64,000 nucleotides of DNA from Nonlabens xiamenensis. Lineage in GTDB: Bacteria; Bacteroidota; Bacteroidia; Flavobacteriales; Flavobacteriaceae. Position 1 is the first letter of the stretch. Each line of letters begins with the position of its first letter. A model generated the notes under the pieces. The model was not told where the DNA came from. It searched no databases and saw nothing but the letters and a program-made list of their open reading frames with translations. This document shows, piece by piece, positions 38,492 through 46,040 of the stretch. The stretch is from contig NZ_RMVE01000002.1 in the NCBI RefSeq assembly GCF_003865345.1, forward strand, positions 434,001-498,000, in the 5' to 3' direction. A program made the position numbers and the translations under genes.

Positions 38492-38809
38492 ATGCAAAAC
38501 CTCAATAATCAGGAGTGGAAAGAAAAAATTGCTGAAGATACTAATGCCGTCATCATCGATGTGCGTACAGAAGAAGAAGTAGCCGAAGGCACAATGGAAA
38601 ATGCACTACATCACGATATCCTTAACCCTCCTGCATTCATGGACGCCATCAATGCCTTGGACAAATCAAAGAATTACTACCTTTTCTGCAGAGCAGGGAG
38701 TCGGAGTACGCAGGCTTGTCAAATTATGGAACAAATGGGGTTTGACCAAACTTATAATCTGACCGGTGGTTTCAGCGATTGGGATGGACCTGTTACCCAG
38801 AATTCATAG
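38492..38809 (+). CDS. Single-domain rhodanese
   Basis: Cytosolic sulfurtransferase of 105 residues, one rhodanese domain with the active loop FCRAGSRST (Cys persulfide carrier), preceded by VIIDVRTEEEVAEGTMENALH and ending TYNLTGGFSDW. It probably carries sulfane sulfur from or to the MBL-rhodanese encoded 11 bp upstream. No signal peptide. Confidence 0.92.
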   Translation: MQNLNNQEWKEKIAEDTNAVIIDVRTEEEVAEGTMENALHHDILNPPAFMDAINALDKSKNYYLFCRAGSRSTQACQIMEQMGFDQTYNLTGGFSDWDGPVTQNS

Positions 38810-38810
38810 A

Positions 38811-39215
38811 ATGAAAAAGATACTTTCCCTATTACTTGTCATCATGACAATTGCTGCTGTTTACTCCTGTAAAGATAAACAGACTGCCACTATAGTAAAA
38901 GTTTCGGCAGAAGAGGCTGATACCTTGATTAAATCTGATGATGTGACCTTGGTAGATGTCCGCCAACAAAGATTCTTCCAAGACCGACACCTGGCAAACG
39001 CCATTAATATTCCCGTTGAAAATGACAGCTTAAATGAGGCATTGGACCGTTTGGATCCAAATCAGCCTATCCTTATTTATTGCAATACGGGAAAAAGCAG
39101 TGAGCGATGTGCAACCATCCTAAAGGAAAAAGGGTTTAAGAAAATCTATGACCTTGAGGGCGGACTGGAGCAATGGGAAGCCAGCGGTCGTCAGGTCATC
39201 ATCAAAAACAACTGA
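38811..39215 (+). CDS. Rhodanese-domain lipoprotein
   Basis: Exported sulfurtransferase, 134 residues. The signal MKKILSLLLVIMTIAAVYSC has a lipobox with Cys20, then a rhodanese domain with LVDVRQQRFFQDRHLANAIN and the active loop IYCNTGKSSER. The frame extends to 38766 within the previous gene, but the lipobox sets the start at 38811, one base past the preceding stop. It is the extracytoplasmic member of the sulfur gene set. kdsA starts 4 bp after it and may be co-transcribed although unrelated in function. Confidence 0.92.
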   Translation: MKKILSLLLVIMTIAAVYSCKDKQTATIVKVSAEEADTLIKSDDVTLVDVRQQRFFQDRHLANAINIPVENDSLNEALDRLDPNQPILIYCNTGKSSERCATILKEKGFKKIYDLEGGLEQWEASGRQVIIKNN

Positions 39216-39219
39216 TTTT

Positions 39220-40038
39220 ATGGAACTGAACAAGATTCCGCAATTGAGGCATACCTCATCCGATAACTTTTTTCTGCTTTCAGGGCCTTGTGCCATTGAA
39301 GGAGAAGATATGGCCATGCGTATTGCCGAGCAGGTTGTCAAAATCACTGACAAGCTGGAAATACCCTATGTATTTAAAGGGAGCTTTAAAAAAGCCAACC
39401 GCAGTAGGATCGATAGCTTTACAGGGATCGGTGATGAAAAGGCACTAAAAATATTGAGAAAGGTATCAGAGCGATTTGAAATCCCAACAATTACCGATAT
39501 TCACGAGGTTTCTGACGCCGCCTTGGCCGCCGAATACGTGGATATTCTCCAAATTCCAGCTTTTTTGGTAAGACAAACCGACCTAGTGGTAGCCGCGGCT
39601 GAAACTGGGAAAACCGTGAACTTAAAAAAGGGCCAATTCATGTCGCCCGAGAGCATGAAGCATGCTGCCAAAAAAGTAACAGATGCTGGGAACGCACAAG
39701 TTATGGTCACTGATCGAGGTACTATGTTTGGTTATCAGGACATGATTGTGGACTTTAGAGGTATACCAACGATGAGGGAGTTTGCACCTACGGTTTTGGA
39801 TGTGACCCATTCTCTACAACAACCCAATCAATCCAGCGGTGTTACTGGAGGAAGACCGGATATGATTGAAATTATTGCTCGTGCTGGAGTAGTTAATCAT
39901 GTAGACGGACTTTTCATAGAAACCCATTTTGATCCGAAAAACGCAAAAAGTGATGGTGCAAACATGCTAGATCTTCAATATTTGGAGGGATTATTAAGCA
40001 GATTGACAAATATTAGACGCTGCATTCAAACTTTTTAA
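39220..40038 (+). CDS. kdsA: 3-deoxy-8-phosphooctulonate synthase (KDO-8-P synthase)
   Basis: Condenses arabinose-5-phosphate and phosphoenolpyruvate to KDO-8-phosphate for the lipopolysaccharide inner core. The 272-residue protein shows LLSGPCAIEGEDMAMRIAE, FKGSFKKANRSR, ITDIHE, LKKGQFMSPESMKHAAKK, VTDRGTMFGY and ETHFDPKNAKSDG. The frame is open from 39148, but MELNKIPQLRH at 39220 gives the family length and starts 4 bp past the rhodanese stop. A strong terminator follows. Confidence 0.96.
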   Translation: MELNKIPQLRHTSSDNFFLLSGPCAIEGEDMAMRIAEQVVKITDKLEIPYVFKGSFKKANRSRIDSFTGIGDEKALKILRKVSERFEIPTITDIHEVSDAALAAEYVDILQIPAFLVRQTDLVVAAAETGKTVNLKKGQFMSPESMKHAAKKVTDAGNAQVMVTDRGTMFGYQDMIVDFRGIPTMREFAPTVLDVTHSLQQPNQSSGVTGGRPDMIEIIARAGVVNHVDGLFIETHFDPKNAKSDGANMLDLQYLEGLLSRLTNIRRCIQTF

Positions 40039-40060
40039 CAAACTTTTATCAATTTACCTA

Positions 40061-40098
40061 ACAGCCCGAATTCAGTAAGAAGCGGGCTGTTTTTTTTG
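40061..40098 (+). terminator. Terminator after kdsA
   Basis: Stem ACAGCCCG / CGGGCTGT with a 14-nt loop and a run of T directly after. Closes the transcript that includes kdsA. Confidence 0.85.
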
Positions 40099-40209
40099 TT
40101 TAATTTTTGAATTTTACGGGTTAAATTTCTTAAACAGACATGACATCTGTAACAATGGGCATTTCTCCCAGTCTAATAAGTATTACTCTAATTGTCAAAA
40201 ACTTATACT

Positions 40210-40683
40210 ATGAAAAATGCATTTCTATTACTAGCCATTATGGCCACCAGTGTATGTGTGGCCCAATCCATTCAAGAGGTGGACTCCTTTTCCAAAATAA
40301 TGATCCAGGCAGACGCAGATGTAACCATCATGAAATCTACCAAGGACCAAGTGGTTTTTAATGCTCCAGATGATCAATTAAGTGGTTTTACCATTGATTC
40401 TAAAAATGGGAATTTGGTGATCAAACAAAACGCCAATAGTATTGATGGTCTTAAAATACGTATCTACACCAACTCGCTCAAAGCCTTATCGGTTTCTGGA
40501 AGATCGGATGTTAATCTTCAAAACTTTACCTATGAATCAAATATGGTAATTCAAGCGTCTAACTCTGCAACAGTGAATACTGGAAACACCCAGATCAACG
40601 ATCTTAAGGTGATCAGAAGTGAAGATAGCAAAGTAGTGGCCCTAAAGGCAGACAAGACTGACGAGGTTATACGCAATGGCTAA
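40210..40683 (+). CDS. Short DUF2807-like secreted protein
   Basis: Exported protein of 157 residues. Signal peptide MKNAFLLLAIMATSVCVAQ, then a beta-helical head-GIN/DUF2807-type body with repeating motifs (SFSKIMIQADADVTIMKS, LVIKQNANSIDGLKIRIYTNSLKALSVSGRSDVNL). Typical DUF2807 proteins are longer and have a conserved Gly at the end, so this is a short variant. Function unknown. The start at 40210 follows the signal peptide; an upstream TTG at 40192 is unlikely. It is followed by a large inverted repeat. Confidence 0.75.
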   Translation: MKNAFLLLAIMATSVCVAQSIQEVDSFSKIMIQADADVTIMKSTKDQVVFNAPDDQLSGFTIDSKNGNLVIKQNANSIDGLKIRIYTNSLKALSVSGRSDVNLQNFTYESNMVIQASNSATVNTGNTQINDLKVIRSEDSKVVALKADKTDEVIRNG

Positions 40684-40705
40684 TCCTATCAAGTCAATTT
40701 GATCT

Positions 40706-40775
40706 ATCTCCTATCACTTGCCAAGAATGATAAGGTGGGACGTAAAGCCCCATCTAACAGCAAGTTATAGGAGAT
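40706..40775. repeat. Long imperfect inverted repeat with inner hairpin
   Basis: Outer arms of 16 nt (40706-40721 and 40760-40775) pair over 15 positions with one mismatch: ATCTCCTAT-C-ACTTGC against GCAAGT-T-ATAGGAGAT. Inside, GGTGGG (40734-40739) can pair with CCCATC (40749-40754). The whole is a 70-nt branched hairpin between convergent genes. A T-run (TTTTT, from 40779) follows on plus after 3 nt, so it could be a terminator, but it is much longer than the others here. Confidence 0.7.
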
Positions 40776-40781
40776 TGCTTT

Positions 40782-41537
40782 TTATTGGATCAACAGTTCC
40801 CGAAATGAACTGAGCGAACCTTTGTAAACATTTCCATCTACTAGCGTTTCTATCCCTTGCACGGGAAGTCGATCAGTAAATTGCCAAATCTGCCATGAAG
40901 ATTCGGGTGCCACCACATTGTTATAGTTTGCGATCCATAATCTAGGATAAGATTTAAAGAAGGGATCAGGTTGCAGGTAATCTAGGTAAAACCTATCACC
41001 CGTGTAAATGATGGGATCCACGCCAAACTCTTTTTTTACAATTTCAATCCAGTTTTTGATGCCTTTCCGCAGGGAGGCAAGACTTTGTTTGCTAGACAAA
41101 TCTTCAATATCCAACACCGGTGGTAAATCTCCTTTCACCAAATTGACTTGATGGATAAAGTTTTGGGCCTGCACAGTGCTATTGACATCTGACCAGTAAT
41201 AGTGATAGGCTCCTTTAGCAATTCTGCGCTCTCCAGCCGCTTTCCAGTTTTCTTTAAAACGCTGGTCTTTTTCAGTTCCTACACTTGCCCGTATAAAAAC
41301 AAATTTCAACTGTTTGAGCGTATCTGGGTGCTGCACCTTTTGCCAGTCTATTTTGCCCTGGTGATGTGAAATATCAATGCCTTGTACGGGATACTTTCTA
41401 ATGTGTTTTTTCAAATAAGCATTACTAGGCAGATTGGTCAACTGCCTGTAATCGTAGCGCTCCCAAACAATTATTCCAAGAATAAGAACAATTCCCATCA
41501 AAACGATCGCCGCACCCAACCACCATTTTTTATTCAT
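40782..41537 (-). CDS. GH25 family muramidase, membrane-anchored
   Basis: Cell-wall hydrolase of the Cellosyl/lysozyme type, 251 residues. One N-terminal transmembrane helix (about 6-27) with a short cytosolic basic end, then the GH25 barrel: VQGIDISHHQGKIDW (catalytic-region Asp), AYHYYWS, LPPVLDIEDL (acidic catalytic pair) and WQFTDR near the end. The anchor places it in the periplasm facing peptidoglycan. No phage genes surround it, so a cellular role is likely. It overlaps the DUF1801 gene by 8 bp. Confidence 0.9.
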   Translation of the reverse strand: MNKKWWLGAAIVLMGIVLILGIIVWERYDYRQLTNLPSNAYLKKHIRKYPVQGIDISHHQGKIDWQKVQHPDTLKQLKFVFIRASVGTEKDQRFKENWKAAGERRIAKGAYHYYWSDVNSTVQAQNFIHQVNLVKGDLPPVLDIEDLSSKQSLASLRKGIKNWIEIVKKEFGVDPIIYTGDRFYLDYLQPDPFFKSYPRLWIANYNNVVAPESSWQIWQFTDRLPVQGIETLVDGNVYKGSLSSFRELLIQ

Positions 41538-41904
41538 GGGAAGACAACTTTGGGGTAAGCCTTATTTGCTCCAATTCTTCAAGACAATCCAGAACCACTT
41601 GATCATCGATGGTTTCCAAACGATCAAACCTCAATGAACGCAGCATCTTGCGCTGCTCCCCTCCTACCAGTTGATCAACTTGCCGGGTAAGATGTATACC
41701 ATAAGGCATACCGAGATCAACAAATTCCTTTCGAAAATTAAAAAAACAGAACATCGTCTTGTCATCGAGATAATAAAAAGGCAAGTGCCATTTAAATTTC
41801 AATTGAATGTCTGGAAAACGGGATTCAATAAGCATTTGTAAATGCAGCATTATCGCACGATATGGCTCGGGTTTTTCATGAATATAAGTATGGGCTGGGT
41901 TCAT
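41530..41904 (-). CDS. DUF1801 domain protein
   Basis: Small soluble protein of 124 residues of the YdhG-like/DUF1801 family, which has a frataxin-like fold. Visible conserved parts are YRAIMLHLQMLIESRFP, LKFKWHLPFYYLDDKTMFCFFNF and VDLGMPYGIHL. The function of the family is unknown. It is the first gene of a two-gene run with the GH25 gene. A palindrome copy lies 22 bp upstream of its start. Confidence 0.85.
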   Translation of the reverse strand: MNPAHTYIHEKPEPYRAIMLHLQMLIESRFPDIQLKFKWHLPFYYLDDKTMFCFFNFRKEFVDLGMPYGIHLTRQVDQLVGGEQRKMLRSLRFDRLETIDDQVVLDCLEELEQIRLTPKLSSHE

Positions 41905-41926
41905 GAGATAAAACTATTGGTTTTTC

Positions 41927-41942
41927 CGCTTTCGCGAAAGCG
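41927..41942. repeat. 16-bp palindrome, copy 9
   Basis: Exact copy in the divergent intergenic region upstream of the DUF1801 gene; symmetry extends to 22 bp (41924-41945). Confidence 0.9.
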
Positions 41943-42095
41943 GAATTTGACTAAAATATATACGAGCCTATCAGTGCCAACTAATTTGAATCAACTCCTA
42001 TCTGCTGTAAAAAGGTAAACGCCCACTATATTTTAATCATTTGCTATGGATAGTCATTCCAAGTTGAAGTTGTCTAGTCGATCTGAAAAAAAAGT

Positions 42096-42138
42096 TTGCA
42101 CAATCCACTTTTTTAATTTTACTTTGTATTTCAAAGTA
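42096..42138 (+). promoter_or_regulatory. Promoter-operator 1 of the winged-helix membrane cluster
   Basis: TTG at 42096-42098 is followed after 21 bp by the 19-bp inverted repeat TACTTTGTATTTCAAAGTA (42120-42138), arms TACTTTG and CAAAGTA with a 5-bp spacer. The left arm can serve as the -7 box, so a protein bound to the repeat would block the promoter. The ATG of the first gene is 7 bp past the repeat. The same arrangement occurs at 43121-43163. The likely ligand is the winged-helix protein encoded at 42808. Confidence 0.75.
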
Positions 42139-42145
42139 CTTTTTT

Positions 42146-42784
42146 ATGACAACAGATCGTTATTTGGAAGACATCAAGGAGATCAAGACCTTAATGAACA
42201 AATCCACTCGGTTTATATCGTTAAGCGGGATGAGTGGTATTATGGCTGGCATTTATGCTTTGGTGGGAAGCCTCATTGGTTATTATATCATTACCAATGC
42301 GAGGATCCGTGGTAAAGGCGATACGCTGGACCGACTCTTTTCTACTCCGTGGGAATATAATTATAGTTTACAGATATTATTGGTAGCCGCTGGTGTTCTG
42401 TTTCTAGCTGTGGTTACCGCCTATTTTCTGACCCGAGCAAAGGCCAAAAAACATCGGCAAAAAGTTTGGACTAAGCAGTCCATCAGATTGGTAAAACACT
42501 TTTTAACACCGCTGATTATTGGCGGTGCCTTTACGGTGTGCCTTTTGAATTACAGTCTGGTCGGTTTGATTGCCCCTTGTATGCTCATCTTTTACGGGTT
42601 GGCCTGTATTCAGGCGGCTCCCTATACATTGGGAACCGTAAAATACTTGGGGTGGAGTTGTGCTATTCTTGGGTTGATCAACAGCTTATGGATAGGCTAT
42701 GGATTGTATTTTTGGGCTGCTGGTTTTGGCCTCTGTCATATCATCTATGGAGCAGTCATGTATCTGAAGTACGATAGAAATTAA
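42146..42784 (+). CDS. Polytopic membrane protein of unknown function, first gene of the winged-helix cluster
   Basis: I do not recognise a named family. The 212-residue protein has a short soluble N-terminus (MTTDRYLEDIKEIKTLMNKS) and about six hydrophobic helices (about 28-50, 74-97, 118-140, 142-160, 164-184, 188-207), with a basic loop KAKKHRQKVWTK between helices 2 and 3. It is always a candidate partner of the small winged-helix regulator encoded 23 bp downstream, a pairing that I also associate with Bacteroidota genomes. It is preceded at once by a 19-bp operator-like repeat, so it is probably repressed by that regulator. Confidence 0.75.
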   Translation: MTTDRYLEDIKEIKTLMNKSTRFISLSGMSGIMAGIYALVGSLIGYYIITNARIRGKGDTLDRLFSTPWEYNYSLQILLVAAGVLFLAVVTAYFLTRAKAKKHRQKVWTKQSIRLVKHFLTPLIIGGAFTVCLLNYSLVGLIAPCMLIFYGLACIQAAPYTLGTVKYLGWSCAILGLINSLWIGYGLYFWAAGFGLCHIIYGAVMYLKYDRN

Positions 42785-42807
42785 TTTGATGATTAAAAGC
42801 ACCACTC

Positions 42808-43101
42808 TTGAGTCTTATCCATAAATTAAATAAAGCCTTTGACCATCGTATCAGATTGGGCATCATGTCTATTCTGGTTGTCAATGATTTTGCCGATTTT
42901 AAAGAACTCAAAGAACTGCTTGAAGTTACCGATGGCAATCTGGCCAGTCACGCCAAAGCCCTAGAAAAGGGAGATTACATCAAGGTAGAAAAGTCATTTA
43001 TCGGTAGAAAACCCAACACCAGGTACCTGGCTACAGACCTGGGTAAAGCAGAATTTTCCAAGCATATCGAGGCACTGGAACAAATTATTAAAGGTCGATA
43101 A
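42808..43101 (+). CDS. Winged-helix transcriptional regulator (HTH_34 / ArsR-like)
   Basis: Small DNA-binding protein of 97 residues: LNKAFDHRIRLGIMSILVVND, then DFADFKELKELLEVTDGNLASHAKALEKGDYIKVEKSFIGRKPNTRYLATDLGKAEF. The recognition helix is the DGNLASHAKALE part and the wing contains RKPNTRY. There is no metal-binding Cys motif and no ligand domain. An in-frame stop at 42790 limits the start: TTG at 42808 is the only start codon that yields the normal N-terminus. It is probably the repressor of this cluster, acting on the two 19-bp inverted repeats, and autoregulated through the upstream copy. Confidence 0.85.
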   Translation: MSLIHKLNKAFDHRIRLGIMSILVVNDFADFKELKELLEVTDGNLASHAKALEKGDYIKVEKSFIGRKPNTRYLATDLGKAEFSKHIEALEQIIKGR

Positions 43102-43111
43102 ACCCAATCTT

Positions 43112-43639
43112 ATGAATTCTTTGAAAACATTTTTTTTATCCTTGTACTTTGAAATACAAAGTACTTTTATATTACTAAGAGAGGTATTTGTTACCCACTC
43201 CTTTTCCTTGTCTAGTAAAATATATGTGTTTTTCAAATCAGGTCCCTCTTGGAAGCTCCATACAAGGCAATTACTTACCTACCCTCCAAAAAGCTTAGGC
43301 TATCACCTGGGATGTTTTTTATTACAACACAAGTTTGAACCTCAACCTAAGTGTGAGGACCATGACATTTTTCACGTCATCACAGGCTATGGTGTGACCA
43401 CTGCAGATGAAATAGCCATGCAGTATTGGCTTTGGGGAAATGGGAAGCGAAGTCCCTTTGTACTTCTAGCCATGGCGGTCGGCTTGGTGTTATATCCTGA
43501 AAAGTATCAGTCATTTAAAACCGCTTATATCAAAGGCCGTCTATCCAGACCCATACATCAATTGGACTTCAAGCGCCATTTGTCATCGCCTATGGATCTC
43601 TTTGCAACTATCACTACAACTCAAATCATCAAAAATTAG
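43112..43639 (+). CDS. COQ4-like protein (start uncertain)
   Basis: Soluble protein of up to 175 residues resembling COQ4: YHLGCFLLQHKFEPQPKCEDHDIFHVITGYGVTTADEIAMQYWLWGNGKRSP contains the conserved HDxxHxxxGY-type motif of the family. In ubiquinone-making organisms COQ4 organises the CoQ complex; flavobacteria make menaquinone, so its job here is unclear. The start is a problem: the second promoter-operator (43121-43163) lies inside the first 17 codons after the ATG at 43112. If that promoter drives the gene, translation must begin downstream, for example at TTG 43208 (SSKIYVFFKSGPSW), which would remove the extra N-terminal 32 residues. DUF4173 gene follows 4 bp later. Confidence 0.7.
   Translation: MNSLKTFFLSLYFEIQSTFILLREVFVTHSFSLSSKIYVFFKSGPSWKLHTRQLLTYPPKSLGYHLGCFLLQHKFEPQPKCEDHDIFHVITGYGVTTADEIAMQYWLWGNGKRSPFVLLAMAVGLVLYPEKYQSFKTAYIKGRLSRPIHQLDFKRHLSSPMDLFATITTTQIIKN
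43121..43163 (+). promoter_or_regulatory. Promoter-operator 2 of the winged-helix membrane cluster
   Basis: TTG at 43121-43123, then 21 bp, then TACTTTGAAATACAAAGTA at 43145-43163. The repeat is the exact reverse complement of operator 1, with the same arms, the same distance from TTG and the same following bases (CTTTT). It sits 44 bp past the regulator stop codon and within the first codons of the longest COQ4-like frame. Confidence 0.75.
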
Positions 43640-43643
43640 TACC

Positions 43644-45047
43644 ATGAAAAAATCATTGATTATCTTCTTAGGGGGTATTCTATTTGCCACCTTATTTCAC
43701 CAGCAGCACTGGGGTTTGAACGCCCTTCTCTATTCGATTTGGCTGGCAGTAACCTTGGCCATACTGAATCCTGGTTCCTTCAAAAAACCTGCAGTAAGTC
43801 TGAGTGCGCTGTCCATGTTGGGAAGTTCTACTGCCATTTGCTATCACGGATCTGGCCTCAGTAAGACAACTTTTATACTGAGCTGCCTATTGTTTATAGG
43901 CTTTGTGGCACAAGGTCGTTCCAGCGTATATGTGGCTTGGGTAAACGGTTTGTACAATTTTGTTTTTGGTGTTTTCCATGGGGTAATTCATTATGACCCC
44001 AAAGCACCAAAGAAAGAAAAGGGCCAATCAGCGCCCACAGGACAAATAATTAAAATCGTTATCATCACTTTGATTCTGGTAGTTCTGTTCACTTTATTAT
44101 ATAGCGGTTCCAATCCGATCATTGAACAAATGTTGGCCAATTTAGACTTTTCTTTTATTGATGTGTTTTGGGTCTTCCTCAGTACGTTAGGTGCATTGAT
44201 CATGGCCAATATTGCCCAACCCAACTCAATTGAGCACATGACAAACGCAGACCTTGCTCATGGTAATCTATTACATCCGCAAGCCATGAGTGATGCAGAT
44301 CAAATCTCCGCAAAAAATGAGACTCAAATCGGCACTGTAGCTATTGGGGCATTGGACCTGCTCCTCATCCTCGTACTGGTCACCGAAGTGATATTTCTCA
44401 CCTCATTGACGGATTACCCTGCTTCGGCATTGTCTGATGCTGTACACTCTGGTGTTTATGCTTCTATTGCGAGTATAATACTGGCGATCATGATCATCGC
44501 CTTCGTATTTAGAGGTCGGGTCAACTTTATCAAATCCAATACAAGATTGCGCCAATTGACATACTTGTGGATTTTCTTGAATCTGCTGTTAACAGCAAGT
44601 ATTTTCTTGAAAAATTTTGCTTACATCAACGACTATGGATTGACCCATAAGCGTCTGGGAGTAATGTTGTACCTGATGTTGGTTGTCATCGGATTAGTCA
44701 CCACTTACCTCAAGGTTTCTTATCGTCTGAACTTCACCTACCTCATCCGGCGTAACGTCCTTCTGGGCTATTCAGTAATCGCCATTTACGCTACCATCAA
44801 CTGGTCGGCCATTATATCTCAAGACCAAATTAATACCGGTAAGCCCGACAAGAAATACCTCGCTAAACTGATGCCGCAAAACATTTTGGTATTAGAAGAA
44901 AATGGTTTGTTGGAAGAAATACAAGAACAAGAAACCGAGCCCTACAAAACAATTTACCGATTGAAATCGGCCAAATTCATGAAGGAAAGAAATTGGCAGG
45001 AATTTAATTACACACTGTACAGATTTCATGAACTAACCAATGACTAG
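43644..45047 (+). CDS. DUF4173/DUF4153-type polytopic membrane protein
   Basis: Integral inner-membrane protein of 467 residues with about ten to twelve helices, starting MKKSLIIFLGGILFATLFHQQ, and a soluble C-terminal segment (about 405-467) with EENGLLEEIQEQETEP. It matches the general form of the DUF4173 family, whose function is unknown. The frame is open from 43602, but the start at 43644 lies just past the COQ4-like stop. It overlaps the next gene by 8 bp. Part of the cluster under the two matched operators. Confidence 0.75.
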   Translation: MKKSLIIFLGGILFATLFHQQHWGLNALLYSIWLAVTLAILNPGSFKKPAVSLSALSMLGSSTAICYHGSGLSKTTFILSCLLFIGFVAQGRSSVYVAWVNGLYNFVFGVFHGVIHYDPKAPKKEKGQSAPTGQIIKIVIITLILVVLFTLLYSGSNPIIEQMLANLDFSFIDVFWVFLSTLGALIMANIAQPNSIEHMTNADLAHGNLLHPQAMSDADQISAKNETQIGTVAIGALDLLLILVLVTEVIFLTSLTDYPASALSDAVHSGVYASIASIILAIMIIAFVFRGRVNFIKSNTRLRQLTYLWIFLNLLLTASIFLKNFAYINDYGLTHKRLGVMLYLMLVVIGLVTTYLKVSYRLNFTYLIRRNVLLGYSVIAIYATINWSAIISQDQINTGKPDKKYLAKLMPQNILVLEENGLLEEIQEQETEPYKTIYRLKSAKFMKERNWQEFNYTLYRFHELTND

Positions 45048-45339
45048 GATCAATAAATTCTCGAGTCACTCCAGTACTGCCTTGAAGTTAGCTTTCGTTT
45101 CCTTTGCAAGTGGGACTTTGATATTCATCATCTTTCAGCTGACAGCTTGGAAGGTCATGATACCTATTGGTCTGGGTTTACTGATCATTGCCTTCATTTT
45201 CAATTTGCTGTTGTTTGTCCATATGCTCATACAGATAGTTTCAGAAAAAGTCCCCTACGAGGAAGGCCTATTTGTCCTGTATTGCCAATTATTAAATCTA
45301 CCTATTGCCATTTTTTATATTTCAATCTGTTTATCATGA
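45040..45339 (+). CDS. Small three-helix membrane protein
   Basis: A 99-residue protein, MTRINKFSSHSSTALKLAFVSF..., with about three hydrophobic helices (13-34, 39-65, 74-97) and a short hydrophilic loop EKVPYEEG. I do not recognise the family. It overlaps the gene before it by 8 bp and the DUF1361 gene after it by 4 bp (ATGA), so it is translated as part of the same message and is likely to act with them. Confidence 0.75.
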   Translation: MTRINKFSSHSSTALKLAFVSFASGTLIFIIFQLTAWKVMIPIGLGLLIIAFIFNLLLFVHMLIQIVSEKVPYEEGLFVLYCQLLNLPIAIFYISICLS

Positions 45340-46040
45340 AAACAACAAATCAATTTGTCGACAAGCAACGCAGAAGTATCGGACTGCTGTGTTTATTATC
45401 TGTCCTGTTATTGGGCGCACGTATTAAATTAACCCATGAATTTTTTATGTTGTTCCTGATCTGGAACCTTTTCCTGGCTTTCATTCCTTGGCTGATTTCC
45501 CAGTCTTTGGACCGATATATTAGTCAGCTCCAACGTAAAGAATTGAAATGGTCACATCACGGCATCCTATTAGGGGCAACGCTCTTGTGGTTGGCTTTTC
45601 TGCCCAACGCACCTTATATTATTACCGACCTGATACATATCAGACACATTCAAGGTCCTTGGCTGATTTATGAAATTTTAATGATTGCTAGCTTCGGGAT
45701 CACTGGTACCTACTTAGCTTTTCAGAGCCTTCGAGAGATACAAATTATTCTTCAATGGGCAGGATGGCTTCCTAGTCACCTATGGAAAAGAATGTTTTCC
45801 TTGCTCGTACTATGCTTGTGCTCGCTTGGTATTTATATAGGTAGGGTACTCAGATACAACAGTTGGGATCTGATCACCCAACCTCAATCTTTGCTGCGAG
45901 ATATGGTCAGATTGATAGGGTTCCCACGCCAAAATTTGTCCGCGTGGTTAATGATAGCTAGCATGTCCTTGTTTTTATGCCTCAGCTTTATCGTTTTTCA
46001 AAAACAAACTACACATCATGATACATCAAAGATTCAGTAA
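45336..46040 (+). CDS. DUF1361 membrane protein
   Basis: Polytopic membrane protein of 234 residues (MKTTNQFVDKQRRSIGLLCLL) with about six helices and the DUF1361 signature WLAFLPNAPYIITDLIHI near residue 87, followed by GIYIGRVLRYNSWDL. Function of the family is unknown. The frame is open from 45147 in another-gene overlap, but the ATG at 45336 overlaps the previous stop by 4 bp and fits the family N-terminus. It overlaps the DUF2809 gene by 23 bp. Confidence 0.85.
   Translation: MKTTNQFVDKQRRSIGLLCLLSVLLLGARIKLTHEFFMLFLIWNLFLAFIPWLISQSLDRYISQLQRKELKWSHHGILLGATLLWLAFLPNAPYIITDLIHIRHIQGPWLIYEILMIASFGITGTYLAFQSLREIQIILQWAGWLPSHLWKRMFSLLVLCLCSLGIYIGRVLRYNSWDLITQPQSLLRDMVRLIGFPRQNLSAWLMIASMSLFLCLSFIVFQKQTTHHDTSKIQ

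Noticed and set aside
40140-40361. 73-codon plus-strand frame over the DUF2807-like gene
   Set aside because: Overlaps the signal-peptide gene in another frame and shows no family pattern.
40782-41537. GH25 lysozyme as sign of a prophage
   Set aside because: The protein has an N-terminal membrane anchor, and no holin, capsid, tail or integrase gene is nearby.
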